64,000 bases of DNA from Brachionus manjavacas. Its lineage: Eukaryota > Rotifera > Eurotatoria > Ploima > Brachionidae. Under the pieces are notes generated by a model. It searched no databases, was not told the DNA's origin, and saw only the letters and a program-made list of their open reading frames with translations. Both the position numbers and the translations under genes were made by a program. Shown piece by piece: positions 20,008 to 32,202 of the stretch. The number at the start of each line of letters is the position of its first letter. Position 1 is the first letter of the stretch. The stretch spans positions 5,332,001-5,396,000 of the forward strand of contig JAHQIY010000003.1 in the NCBI GenBank assembly GCA_019054805.1, read 5' to 3'.

Positions 20008-22239
20008 TTTGAGTCAATGTTTCGTTATGTAATTGTTATGGCATCAACCAGAGTCGAATCGTTGAGTTTGAGCATTTAAATTTTTAAGGTAATCATATTT
20101 CAGCTATTTTGTTTTTCTTGTTGTTTATTTTGAGCCAAAATTTGATATCTAAATTTAGAGAAAATTTAGGAACCCATGACTTGGTTAATACCACCCGGAT
20201 TAGGCGATAAAGTAACATTTTAATTAACTTAAAAAGCCTTCTCTTTTTTTCCAAGTCTAATTTTGTTTTGATATTTTGAAAAAAGCACTCAATTCTATTC
20301 TTATTAACATTTATTTTAACTAATGCTTTTTATACAATTTACATAGAAAATAATTTATATAAATGTAGAAATTTTAGTCTTACAATCCAAAGTCGTTTTC
20401 ATATATTTATGAATATTTAATTAAAAAGTCGAACATTTTTTGCGAATTTTTAATTAGCAATAGTTCATGATCGAATATTAAACAAAATGTATCTCAATTT
20501 TTGGTGAAAAATACTACTAAAGATAATTTTGGAAAATAGCTAATTCGTTTAGGAATGAATACCATTGGCAACCAAACAAATTCCTGAACTTGATTTTGGC
20601 GCTAAAGAATTTAAGACAAACTAAGAGAGTTATTTATTTTTTATAAAAGAAAAAAAAAATTCAAAGACAATTAATGTTGCAAAAGAGGAAATAAAATTAA
20701 AATCAAGAAAGGCAAAATAAATTATTTTACATTATTTTTTTATTTTGATTGTTTTAAGTCTTCACCATTTTGGAATACTAACTCTTTTTTAATCTCGCCC
20801 AAATAACTCTAAAATTTAGCATTATGAAATTTGGGACGATAAAAAAGCAGTGCTAAAATTAACAAACTTTATTAGATTAAGTTTTTATTTTTTATTTTTT
20901 TAATTTTAATAAAATTTATTTTAAAAAACAGCTGAAAAAAAATATTACTTAGACCATTCGAGCGGACTCTAGTTTAACCCAAAATTATCATAAAAATAAA
21001 TGAATTTTTTTTTTATGACAGGCTTAAATTGGTACTAATAGTTGATGAACTAAAAATAATTAATTAAGTCACGATAGATTAGCTTCTGTAAAATCTTCAA
21101 AAAATTTTTAGATATTAAAAATTATGAAAATTACATCAGAGATTATTAAGAAGAAGTATTTAATATAACGTAATTATCCGAGTGAGTGACGTGTCTTTAA
21201 AATAGAATACTCTATTAGTGACATGTCACTAAATTCAGATAAATATGTTATTAAATGTATCAGTTCATATCTATATTTGACTTTAAATAATTTAAATTTT
21301 ATATTTTAAATAATTTCAATGATTTAACTAATTTTTAATATTTTTTAGGCTAAATTTTAGCAAAACTTTATTTATGCTATTTTAATTTTTTGTAAAAATA
21401 TATTTTTTGCTATCTTGACTAATTTTATTTGTTTATATTTTAATAAATAATTAAAATTCCTATCGATCCTTTGTAAAAGTGTGTATATTTGCTTTTTGAT
21501 TTCATTACATTTAAAAAATTAATTATTATTTAATTTGATCGAATTATATCTTAATTTAAATTTTTATCCAAAATTAATTTTAATATTTCAAAAAAAGTTA
21601 ATTTATTTCCAAACGGTATCTTAGTTTTATTTTAAGGTATTTATTAAAATCTAATAAATTAAAAATTTGAATTTAACATAAATCACTACAAACCTACTGG
21701 ACAGGTTGATATACGCCTTTGTGTAATTTGGACCTTACCATTTCCTTTAACATTTCAACTTAATTTTTTATAACAATTCGCTTTTAATCATTTTTATTAA
21801 TTCAGCCTATTTTTCGTCATTTTTATATAATCTGAAAGAGCTATAGCTCAAAACATTTGACAAATAAGTAATTATCTTTTCGTGTAAGTTTTGATAATTA
21901 ATTTGGGATAAACTTAAATAGAAAGGTGAGCTTTTCAAAAATAAAAAATATGAAATTTTTTTTTCTTAAATAATTAAATTTCATTTGTTGCAGAACTTGG
22001 ACGCTTTTTATGATTTTTGGTCATCTTCTAGTTTTCCTAATGATATTCTTTTTAAGTTTCTGTCATAAAAGCATCATGAAATTTATAATCTAGAATTTTT
22101 CTAACTAAATAATTGAGTTCTTTAAACTATATCTTAAATCGCCTTTAATTTTAAAGCTTAAGCACTTAACCAAACGAACAAAATCGAAAATTAAAAATTC
22201 TCTAATATTAATTTAGACAGACTTCCATATCTTTAGGAA

Positions 22240-22524
22240 TTAATATTCTCTGTATGATAAATTCTCAGATCCACAATACACAAAAGTCCATGTACTGTTG
22301 TTTATTTGGCATGAACCTGTCCAGCGACTTTCACATATACCAAGCACTTTCAAACTGTATTTATCCATGACCAGTGCGACTTGAGCGCAACTTGATGCTT
22401 CGCACATGGTTCTGACATACCAGATTCCGACTATGCATCTTTGTTTCGCAAAAAATAGCCCACTTTTTTGCTGACAACCTCCATCTATGGTTTTCAGTTT
22501 CAGGACTGACTTTGTATCAGCCAT
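22240..22524 (-). pseudogene. RTE-type endonuclease-reverse transcriptase, N-terminal fragment
   Basis: A 94-codon open piece contains VGIWYVRTMCEAS, then AQVALVMDKYSLKVLGICES followed by RWTGS. This is the start of the apurinic-endonuclease domain of RTE-like non-LTR elements (family form GTWNVRTMY..GKL.Q...EM.RY.LDILG.SE.RWTG). The catalytic Glu in the ES/TRWTG block is kept. It stops before the rest of the endonuclease and all of the reverse transcriptase, so it is a dead fragment. Confidence 0.7.
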
Positions 22525-22599
22525 TGGAACGCATCCGCTATCTCATTGGGCTTCTTTCTGAGTTCTTGATTCTTTGTAACCACTTTATATACTTAGGTG

Positions 22600-22650
22600 A
22601 TCTGGTAGTAACCCCTATGCTCAACAGGGAGTGAATAAAGAAAAAAAGGT
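22600..22650 (+). repeat. RTE-like 3' tail, copy 1
   Basis: CCCTATGCTCAACAGGGAGT followed by GAATAAAGAAAAAAA is nearly identical to 57925-57965. A conserved tail ending in an A-rich run suggests the 3' end of a retroposon family. It is on the strand opposite to the neighbouring endonuclease fragment, so it is a separate insertion or a rearrangement. Confidence 0.5.
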
Positions 22651-25190
22651 AAATTATAGTCTTCACATGAAAAAATCTTAAAATCCCTTAAATTTTTTCT
22701 CAAGACATTTAAGCTAGACCAATTAATCAAACTTAACATAAATTTATCACTTTTTAATTCTAAATAAATATTATTGCTTCGGAATTTTTTTAATTCCATT
22801 ATACATTTTGAATTAGCTAATTTTGGCACATTTTACAGTGGCTCATTTACACTGAAATAGGTGTTTGTCAAACAAAATTTTTTGAATAATTAAATAAAAT
22901 TTTTAAATTCTAAAAAAAAATCAGTAAATTTAGATATTTTCAAAGTTTTTTCCAAAAGGTAAAACTTTTCGTTTTGAATCCAGCTAAAAGAACATAAAAT
23001 GAGCTTTAATTTTTTAATAGAAAAGAATGATTTCAAATTGGTCTCAAAGTCTTAAAAAATGACACTTAAAAAATTAATTTATGATTAGTTTAAAAAAAAT
23101 TGAGAGATTTTTAATTTAAATAATTAATGTCATAAATTAACATTCACTATGCTAAACTTTAGTAAGAATTTTTTATGCTCGAAAATTTCAGTATGGAATA
23201 AAATTAGTAATTTTTTATTTGTGGTCCTGTCGAAAATTTCTTCTAATCATCGATGATGAGGATCGATATTTGCTACTCTAAAATGAGATGCCAAATATTA
23301 AAACTCCTTTAAAAAAATAGCAAAGAGCTAAATTTAAAAATATTTTTAATTTGCATAGTCTTAGCTGACAAGAGTTTTATTTACAACTTAAAATTGCATT
23401 CAATCTTGAGATTAAATTGCCGCCATTGCCTTCGGTTAGACGAAAACAATGGCTCTTATCAAAATTGAATCAACTATTTTATCTAAACAACTAGGTTAAA
23501 CCAAGAAAACTTTTAATCAATCACCTAGTGTCCTAAAGCAATATTTTTATTATCAAATTTTACATTTTTTTCAAAAAAAAAACCTGCTTTTAAGTCCAAA
23601 ATAAACTTCTTTTTATGAATAAACAAAGACATAAATCAAATTAAAAAACTAGACTTTCGAGTGAATTATTTACAATATTAATAAATAACTAAGTGAATTG
23701 AGAATAATTGACTAGATCTTTTATGTTCGTAATCTTTAGAGTGACCCAAAACCTGATATGAAATAATAAAGCTTTTCCTATGCTCGCATTAATTTCTATT
23801 ACGGCTAATCACGTTTCATCAATTGACTGTCATGATAAAATTCGAATAAAAATTAAATTATTATAATTTTATTTTTCAAATAAATTTGTAAATTAAGAAG
23901 AGATATTTAATTGTACCAAATTTGAAAAAAATTGGGACTGCTGGGTCTTGAGTGTGCAAGACCTCGTAGTGCTAATTAAATTAGGCTCTAAGACAAAACT
24001 CTGAGCTTGATTAAAATCACGTGCGAATAACTCAATTACAAGCACTAAATTTGTCTTATAATTTAAATTTTAAATCAATAAAGATGCGCATGTCTCATTC
24101 AGAAATGATCCTTCTACCTATAATGAACCAAAATACCTTAATTAATTTTTTATTTTTTGATTGTGTTTTTTTTAATTGTTTTAATTTTTGAAAAAAAATA
24201 CCTCGACACTGATTACTGCTAATTTCAATGAAAACGATTTCGAAAAGACTCGATTTAAAAAAAAAAACAATACTTGAAAATTAAAATAAGATTTTGAGAA
24301 GTTACTAATATAATTATTTATTTCAAATTTATTAGTTAGGATGAATAATTATTGCAATTATTGGAATATAAAATGAAAAGGTAAAAATAATAAAAAAAAA
24401 TTGATCACAGATAATTCGCAATGAAAATTTAAAAGCCTAAAATTAAAAAAAAATTTGATTTTAAAATTTTTCTTCAATTCAGATATAACAGATCTGATAA
24501 AAAAAAATTAATTTGAATAGAAGCTTGTACCTTAGGACCAGTTGCTTGTATATTTTTTTTGATAATATATTCGAATTCCATATATTAAAACTAAATTTAT
24601 TTAATGCTATTATAAATATCAATTTAAGTAAAATCAACTGATAGACACCTACGCTTCATGGGTGATTTTATTCGAATAATTACCGAGTTACTCATGAATG
24701 AAACAAAATTACACAAAAAATTAAATTGAGATAATTTAATGAAGTCTTCAATTTGTTTTAATTTTTAATTGTCAAAGCCAAAAAGAAGATTTTATTTAGC
24801 ATCTTAGTTTATATATTGAACAAACAAAATTAATGAATTAAATTAATGTAAAAAGTTTTCATTTCTATTTTCAGCACATTAGCGAATCCTTTTGAATGAA
24901 AATAAAACATTTTTTCTTATTATATTTGAATTAGAAAATAGAAATTAAAAACCAAAAAATGAATGATAAGTTTAAAATAAAGTAATGATCATCTTTGTTA
25001 CTTTGTTTAAAGAATTGATATTTTTCAACCGGTTTTTCATCTTTTAAAATTATTTTAACTTTCTTTTGTTAATTTATATTCATGTGTTTCGTAGTTTATT
25101 TTTATATTTACAATTCATTCTTTTTCTTTATATTCATGTTAGAGCTCTTGCTATTCAAAAAAAATCAAAAATAATTCTCTTTAGAATGAA
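22651..25190. other. AT-rich intergenic DNA
   Basis: No gene or named repeat was recognised. It lies upstream of the peptide precursor gene. Confidence 0.4.
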
Positions 25191-25192
25191 AC

Positions 25193-25200
25193 AGCTATAA
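25193..25200 (+). promoter_or_regulatory. possible TATA box of the peptide precursor gene
   Basis: CTATAAAT lies about 75 bases before the ATG, leaving room for a start site and a short 5' UTR. In such AT-rich DNA a chance match is possible. Confidence 0.3.
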
Positions 25201-25269
25201 ATTTGCTTGCTATTAAATTTTTTAAAATTACATAATTTTGATTCTCGATCGGCTTAGCGTTTTACAAGG

Positions 25270-25674
25270 ATGAAGGTTTTGTTTGCTTTATCAGCTTTAA
25301 TTTTGACTGTCTGCTGTGGAGTAATGACTGGCCGTGAAGAAATGACTATGTCACATAAAATGATGCCAAAGAGCAGAATGATGAATAAGCGAATGAGTAA
25401 AGATTTTATGATGAACAAGAGAGATATAGAACCAGCTCGAATGGACATTTTTGAAGAAAAAAAATCTCTCAATGAAGTTTCTCAGCCTGTGAAAAGACAC
25501 AGCCACGAGGCTTCATTTTTGTCCAAAAGAAATATTATGGAGTCGGCTCAAAAAACAAGATCTGGAAAACGCCATAGCCATGAAGCTTTATTTTTAGCCA
25601 AAAGAGAATCAATGGGAAATTTCAAGCCAGAAATTATGAAAAGACACAGCCATGAGGTCTTTTTCTTAGCATAA
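25270..25674 (+). CDS. candidate neuropeptide precursor with three HSHExxFLx repeats
   Basis: A single-exon 134-residue protein. Residues 1-20 are a signal peptide (MKVLFALSALILTVCC). The rest is hydrophilic and cut by dibasic KR sites at 40-41, 50-51, 75-76, 86-87, 100-101, 111-112 and 124-125. Three near-identical nonapeptides sit exactly between them: HSHEASFLS (77-85), HSHEALFLA (102-110) and HSHEVFFLA (126-134). The last ends at the stop codon. There is no Gly before the KR sites, so the peptides would be free acids. A Met-rich N-terminal part (SRMMNKR, KDFMMNKR) could give further short peptides. AATAAA occurs at about 25810. Signal peptide plus repeated KR-flanked units is the standard form of a prohormone handled by convertases in the secretory pathway. 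I do not recognise the HSHExxFL family. A secreted non-peptide-hormone product cannot be ruled out. Confidence 0.75.
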   Translation: MKVLFALSALILTVCCGVMTGREEMTMSHKMMPKSRMMNKRMSKDFMMNKRDIEPARMDIFEEKKSLNEVSQPVKRHSHEASFLSKRNIMESAQKTRSGKRHSHEALFLAKRESMGNFKPEIMKRHSHEVFFLA

Positions 25675-28600
25675 AGATATGCTATTTAATTTTTTTGAGA
25701 CAAATAATTTAAATTAAAAAGCTCTTGATTTTTTTATAAAATATTACTTTAAATCAATTTTGTAAAAAAAAACTTTTTTAACTTTTTCTAATATTTTTCT
25801 AATTTTGCAATAAACCCTGAAAATGTGTGGCATTTTAAATAATAACTTGTTTTTTCATTGAATAATCAAGGATTAAGCAGAAAGGTTAATTGCGAGCCTT
25901 CTAAAATTTATCTAATAAAACTATCGTGTCTTGGAAAAAAATCTTTTTACTAAAAATCTTATTTTTTGAAAAAAATTCACCTTAGAACTAAAGTTTAAAT
26001 TATAAAAGCGTAAAAGATTTTTGAAGATACATTCTTAAATAAATGATTGGCATGTGTTTGAATGTTTCGATGATAATTTAACATCTGTTTGGTTTTTAAG
26101 CTAAAATATCTTTCCAAAAACCATCATTAAACCAGAATTTAGTTAAGTACATGCGCTTCATTTAGATATTTTTATTGCCACTAAATTAACTTAAAATTTT
26201 ATAATCAAACTAAAACTAAATTACAATATTAACTGTTTGCATTTTATATAACGCAATCTAGACCAACTCGATTAGAAATTCAAATATTTACACGATTTAA
26301 ATCAAGTGCATGATGTCAATTTAATCGATTTTGTGATTAAATGTTCAGTTTTTAAAATAAACTGAAGAACTTGATTTTATTTTTTTAATTTAATTTTAAT
26401 CTTTTAAAAATAATTTTTCATTAATAATTTCAAATAAAAATAGCTACAATGGCTTAGCATCAAGCTAAAATTTACCTTAATGTTAAATGTTTTATGATCA
26501 CATATTTACACAAATGAACACAAAAAATACTTTAATTAAAAATTTATGTGTAACCAAAAATTAAATATTAACTAATGGATTAATCTACGCAAATGTTAAT
26601 TTTTGGCAAAATTTTTTCTATTAAAATCATAAACATGGTTTGAATTATGAGTTCTGATTTTATGATATTAAATATGAATTGGTCACTAAACCATAAAAAA
26701 ATTAAAGCTTAATTTAAATAACTCAATTCGCGTGTCGGCAAATTTGATCGCTAAACTAATTACTAAAATCCATTTAAAACTATTAATCAGAAAATCTCGA
26801 AAATTTATCTTATCTTTAAAAATCAGAAATGAATATTTTTAGACAGTTAAGGCCAAAATAAAAACAAAATTTTATCTATTAATCATCATATGCTTTAGAG
26901 TCTAAAGTAATAACTGCCTTTGAGCTAGTTATGGTGACGGATATATCTTATGGTTGTGAAAATAATCCAGTGCAAGCCATTTTGATTTACTTTTTCAGTG
27001 TGTCCAAGTAATTTTTTTTCACCCTAATAATGCTTTAAAAAGTTTTAATTTATTATTTGTCTATAATTAAGATTTTAAAAAATCTGATAGATTAGATTGA
27101 ACAGCTCAAGTACCTTAAAACAATCGTTATTTAAAAAAGTGCATCAGAGCTTCCATAATTTGCTCTATATTCCAATTTTAAATTGAAAAATTCATTCATT
27201 TGGAACAATTGAGTCTATTGACACACAAAAAGATAAAATATTTAGATCCGAGAATGTGTAAGAAAATGGAGAAAATTTAATTTGTCGAATTAGCACTCCA
27301 TTAGACTGGGTGATCCTAAAACCTTTAAAAAAATCTAAGTTTTTTATTATCAATGGGTTGTATTACGATTAATACCAGCCACCAAGTGTTCCAGACAAAA
27401 TCTTGAAAATCAATCAATACACAGCCCAAATTTTTTTTTAATTTAGCTTTATTCATCAGTGAATACTTTACTTTTTACAAACAAAAATTTAATCAATTTT
27501 CTCATACAAAGAAAGGATAGATTCCACTAAAAGAAACAAAATGCAAGATAAACTTCAGTTATTTGGCATTCATTGACACATAGATTACTTTTTTATTACT
27601 ATCAACAGACAATATGCTTAACATTTAAAATGTATGCTGACAGCAAGAAGTTTTGTATATTCAGCTGACTTTATTAGTTGGTTTTATAAAAAAAATTTAT
27701 TCAGACAAGAATTAAGTAAAAATTGCTAAATTTAGATTAATTTTTAAATTCATCAAAAAATAAAACTTAATGAATTTTATAATTTAACAACAGTTGGTAA
27801 AAATAGAAAAAAAACATATCTATAATCATGTTAATTTTTATGCTAGACTAAAAAGATTTATTATAAGTTAAATCACACAACTATTTACAATACCAAAGCA
27901 ATTAATTTAGAAATTCTGATGCAAAATCTGGTTTTTGGATCATAATTGCTACTTTTGCTCGAATTTCAACTGGTCGGTCAGAGATAGGATTTTTTTTAGT
28001 ATAATTTTACAGTTCTTAGCAAAAGTACACAAATCTTTTCAAAATTATTTTATTATTAGATAATCTATTTTATTAGTTTGGAGACAAAATGAATAAGCGA
28101 TTAAGGTTAAATACTTTGACTGAAGTCTCAATAAAAAAAAACCTGTTGCTTAGTTTAATTGAATATTTTTGCCCAAAGATCCCAGTTTAGACCAAAATAT
28201 GCGCCTAATCTTGGGATGAATGCTTGGACGAGATAGATTGCATAATCTCTGGACAAATTGAAATTTTTTACATCAAATTTCGATTTGTCAAGATAGAAAC
28301 AAAATCAATCCATAGGTAATCTAAGAACAAATATTGCTTTTAAGCTATTGTTGGTTAAAAGTTGCTTTTTGTTCAAAAAGAGAACGGTTCTAAAATTGTT
28401 CATTAATCCACTCATAAATTTTAAAATTAAATCTCTAGTAAAAATGGTTCAATAAAACAATTAAATTTTTTTTTACTAGTTAGGTCACCTAGTGTGGTAT
28501 TTACTTAGCTAAAATAGATTTAAAAAAAAATCAAATTCTTAATAAAAAGAACGCTTAAAAATTTAAAACATAAAAATTAGCTTTTTCTCGACAAAAACTC

Positions 28601-31600
28601 TCTATTTACAATTTGACGAGCTGATGAGAGCTTTGATTGCTCTTCACTATTTTGTTTATATTTCTAATATTAAAAAAATTTAATTCATTCAAACAAAGCT
28701 AATACTTGGGTTTAATGTTGTGGTAATTTCCAAAGAAGTATTGACTTAGAGGCATTACTCTATCTAAAAGAAACATAAACCTTAAAAAAGCATAAATTAT
28801 TTTTATGTTTTCTTATTTTCGACTTCTTTGTTTTTAATTAAAATATTTTTATCAAAATTAAAAATCTGCTTTCAATTGAGCGAATATTTTCTTCCTATTT
28901 TGACGTAATGAATAATTTTGGCCCATCCAAGTTTAAGTTGCTAAAGCTCTCTCTCTCTCGAGTTTATTTTTAACTTCGAATCGCTGAAAGTTATTATAAC
29001 AATTTTAAAATCTGAATCCTTGTATCTTTTTTTTTTGACGAGTCTTTTAAAGTCTAGGAGAAACAATAAAAAAAATTTATTCAAGAAAAAGGTCATTCTT
29101 AGAGAAGCTTTAAGGCTGAAAATATATTTATGGAATAATTTGGCTTTATCCAGCTTAAAATTTATGTTAATTAAAAATTTAACTTTTTTCCACGGTTTCG
29201 CGCAATGAATCCTCACTTTTTTTCTCAGAATTTTAAAAAATATCCAAAAATTTGGATTTTTATACCAAAATAATTTTTTAAATTACTATAAAAATCATTA
29301 TCTACCAAATTGTTCATGTACCAAGATTAGTTAATAATTAGAATATCAATCTCGGATTAAATTAAATATTAATAATTAAAAACTTCAAAAACGACATATA
29401 AAAAAAAATGTATTTTATTAAATTAGAATTTAAGAAATAAGCTAAAATTGTGTAAATGGATTTTAATGGATTGCTTGAGTGTTTTTTTTATTAGAATTTA
29501 AAAATATACCTAATAAAAATAAAAATTTTTGCAAAATATACAGAAAAAATAGATAATATTCAGAAAATTTTTTAAAAAATTGAGATGAAAATTATAATGT
29601 CAGAATTGTTAATTATTTTAAGCCTAAAATATAGTTTATAAATACCACCTAACTTTAAGTCTAAATGCTACGAACTTAATTTTCTAGGGCTAAAATTGAA
29701 AAAAAAATTGTTAAGAAACTTAATTAAATTAAAAGAGGCTGGAACTTTGGTTTCTACCCAAAACAGTCTAAAAACTAATTATAAGATCTCCTAAAAAATT
29801 TTTTTCAAGTACTAGACGAGTTAATGAAGCACAAAAATAAATGAACTTATTAATTAAATATTTATTTTTACAAAAAAAATTTAAATATTAATTTCCATTT
29901 AAAATGAAATTTTAGCACTAAATAAACATTTAAGAAAAAAAATTAAAAACAATTAAATTAATTGACTTTTGGTATTTTTGTTTAATTGAATAAAAAAAAT
30001 ATGGTTTTAGGGTGATAAGGATTTATAAGGTAAAAATCTTACCCATTCTATTTGAAAATATTTTATACAATTAAAAATCAATTTGTTCGCTGTAATATTT
30101 AATTTTTAGTCCAAATTATTTAGTTATCACAGAATAATTAAATAAATTTCATCCTCCATTTAAGTTTTTCTAAGCATAATTAAATAAATTTTAATCAATA
30201 CAATCTATTTGAAAACTTAATCGAAAATCAGATAAAAATTTTAAACGAAAGCAAAATTAAGAATATACAACGATTCCTTCCAAGTTATATAATATCATTT
30301 GCTTATCTTTGGTAAAAGAATGATTAAAACAAGTTTATTTCACGTAGATAAAAAAAAATTCGCATATTTTAATTATGTTCAATAAGTCTATTAAAGGCAT
30401 AAAAAAATTGCAGTTTAATCTATACTGTTGTATTCATCAAAACAAATAAAAATATTTAAAATGAATTAAATTTTAACTATAAAAAAGTCGAGAATTTTTT
30501 TTTAATTTTTAATTAAACTAGATCAAAAGCCATGAAAAGTTCCACAAAATTTATTAACACAATATTGAGAAGCAAAATAAAAATAAAATATAAGCTTAAT
30601 TTGGTTGTATTTTTTAAATCTCTTTCAATTTTAATTTTTAGTGGTTTAATAAACTCGACCTAATTCCTTATAATTTACCAGAAGTTAATTCAAAATTTAT
30701 AATGAGTGAAATTGATGATTTATCTGAAATATTTTGAGTGAGGAAGATTGTTGAGCTTTTTTTATAACGAGTCTATTCCATCTATTTAGGTGCTATGATA
30801 ATTACTACAATACAACTAACTAGAAGGAATCATCAATGTAAATATATTTTATTTAGCACAAAAATAAAACTATCTAAGTATTTGGTAAAATTGATTACTT
30901 CCTATCTAACTGAATAAATTGATTTTTGTTCTATTTTATAAACCGATCAAAAGAAAAATTAATAATTTTTCTCTCAATAACCATCAAAATTCATCATGTA
31001 GCTTTCAAACCACAAAGAAAGTAGGGTCTTATATTCAAAACATTTGCTTCAAATAAAATCAATTTGAATCAGAAAAATTGATTTACTAACAGGAAGTTTA
31101 ATGCATAGTAAAAATCATAAATATTTATTTGAAGATTTTTTTATTAGGCCTAATTGGAAAAAAATTAAAGAAAAATCTATTTTGAAATTTGGTTGTTGTT
31201 GTTCTGATTCATTTTAAATAATTTGATCTAAATAGCTCGTAAATTTCATTCGGTCCGATACAAAGAAAATTCAAAATCATAAAGTTGAAAACTTGATTAC
31301 AGTGATTATTATCAAGAAGTAATTTAATACGTTTGATTAGCATTTCAGACTAAATTATTATGATAGAAAATTCGCTTGAAGGCACATTAACATCAAAAGT
31401 TATCCTAAAACTAAAGTTAACCCTGGGACTAATTATCTAGTGAATAAAAAAAATTATTTTTAAGAAATTTCGATATAAAATTAATAATAAAAAATTTAAT
31501 AATTTTTAACATCTAAATGAAAAAAGCTATTTTTTTTTAGATTTTTTTAAATCTTATCAAAAATGATCATAGAATTAAATCTAATCTAACTATCTAATTT

Positions 31601-32202
31601 AATACTAGATATTCATTGTGAAAAAAGACTTGAATTTCTTCTAATTTAGAGCAACAAAAAAAATAAATAAAAATCCCAAATCATAAAAACTTAAGTGTAG
31701 AAAATATCAGTGGTTTTATTTTTCATATTTTAAAAATTTTTGTTAATTTATTTAAAAAAATAATAATTTCTTTTAACTTCCTTTTAATAAACTGGTTATA
31801 ATTGACCAAGTGGAGTAAAATCGTCAAATTATGGCATTTTTATTCACACCTATTCACTTATATCTAATAAATATATCAAATTTTGCTTGAACGAATTTAA
31901 ATAGACCTTTTCTACCATATTCTTTGGATACACTGTCACAGTCATTTACGACTCTGTTTGTGATGCAGTTGTAATGTGTTGACTGATCCTTTACTAACCT
32001 GGCGTCACTTATAAAATTGACAGCTATTAAATTAAAATTTAACTAATTTTCCTTTTTATTCACATTAAAAACCAAGTCATTCAAATAAGATAAATTTCTC
32101 AAATTGTAAAAAAAAATCTGCAGTTTACAAAACAAAATAAAAATTAGAATAAAAATTTTTTGCATTTTTTCTTCTAAATTTATTTATTTTGAATCGAACA
32201 CC
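25675..32202. other. 6.5 kb of AT-rich intergenic DNA
   Basis: I see no coding stretch, RNA gene or clear repeat on either strand. The short open frames at 28941-29216 and 29020-29208 mirror each other, are of low complexity and are rejected. The last 300 bases (about 31900-32200) are slightly GC-richer and may hold the HAUS3 promoter. Confidence 0.45.

Larger units (their letters stand above)
18028..22239. other. AT-rich DNA without recognised gene
   Basis: Apart from the two candidate small exons no coding signal was seen. If those exons are real, this includes the promoter and first introns of the RUSC-like gene (20008 upward). Confidence 0.4.

Noticed and set aside
22593-22829. 78-codon minus frame
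   Set aside because: It runs through a retroposon tail and AT-rich DNA; no family.
28941-29216. Overlapping open frames on both strands (91 and 62 codons)
   Set aside because: Low-complexity Lys/Leu/Phe composition, mirror-image frames, no splice or family support.
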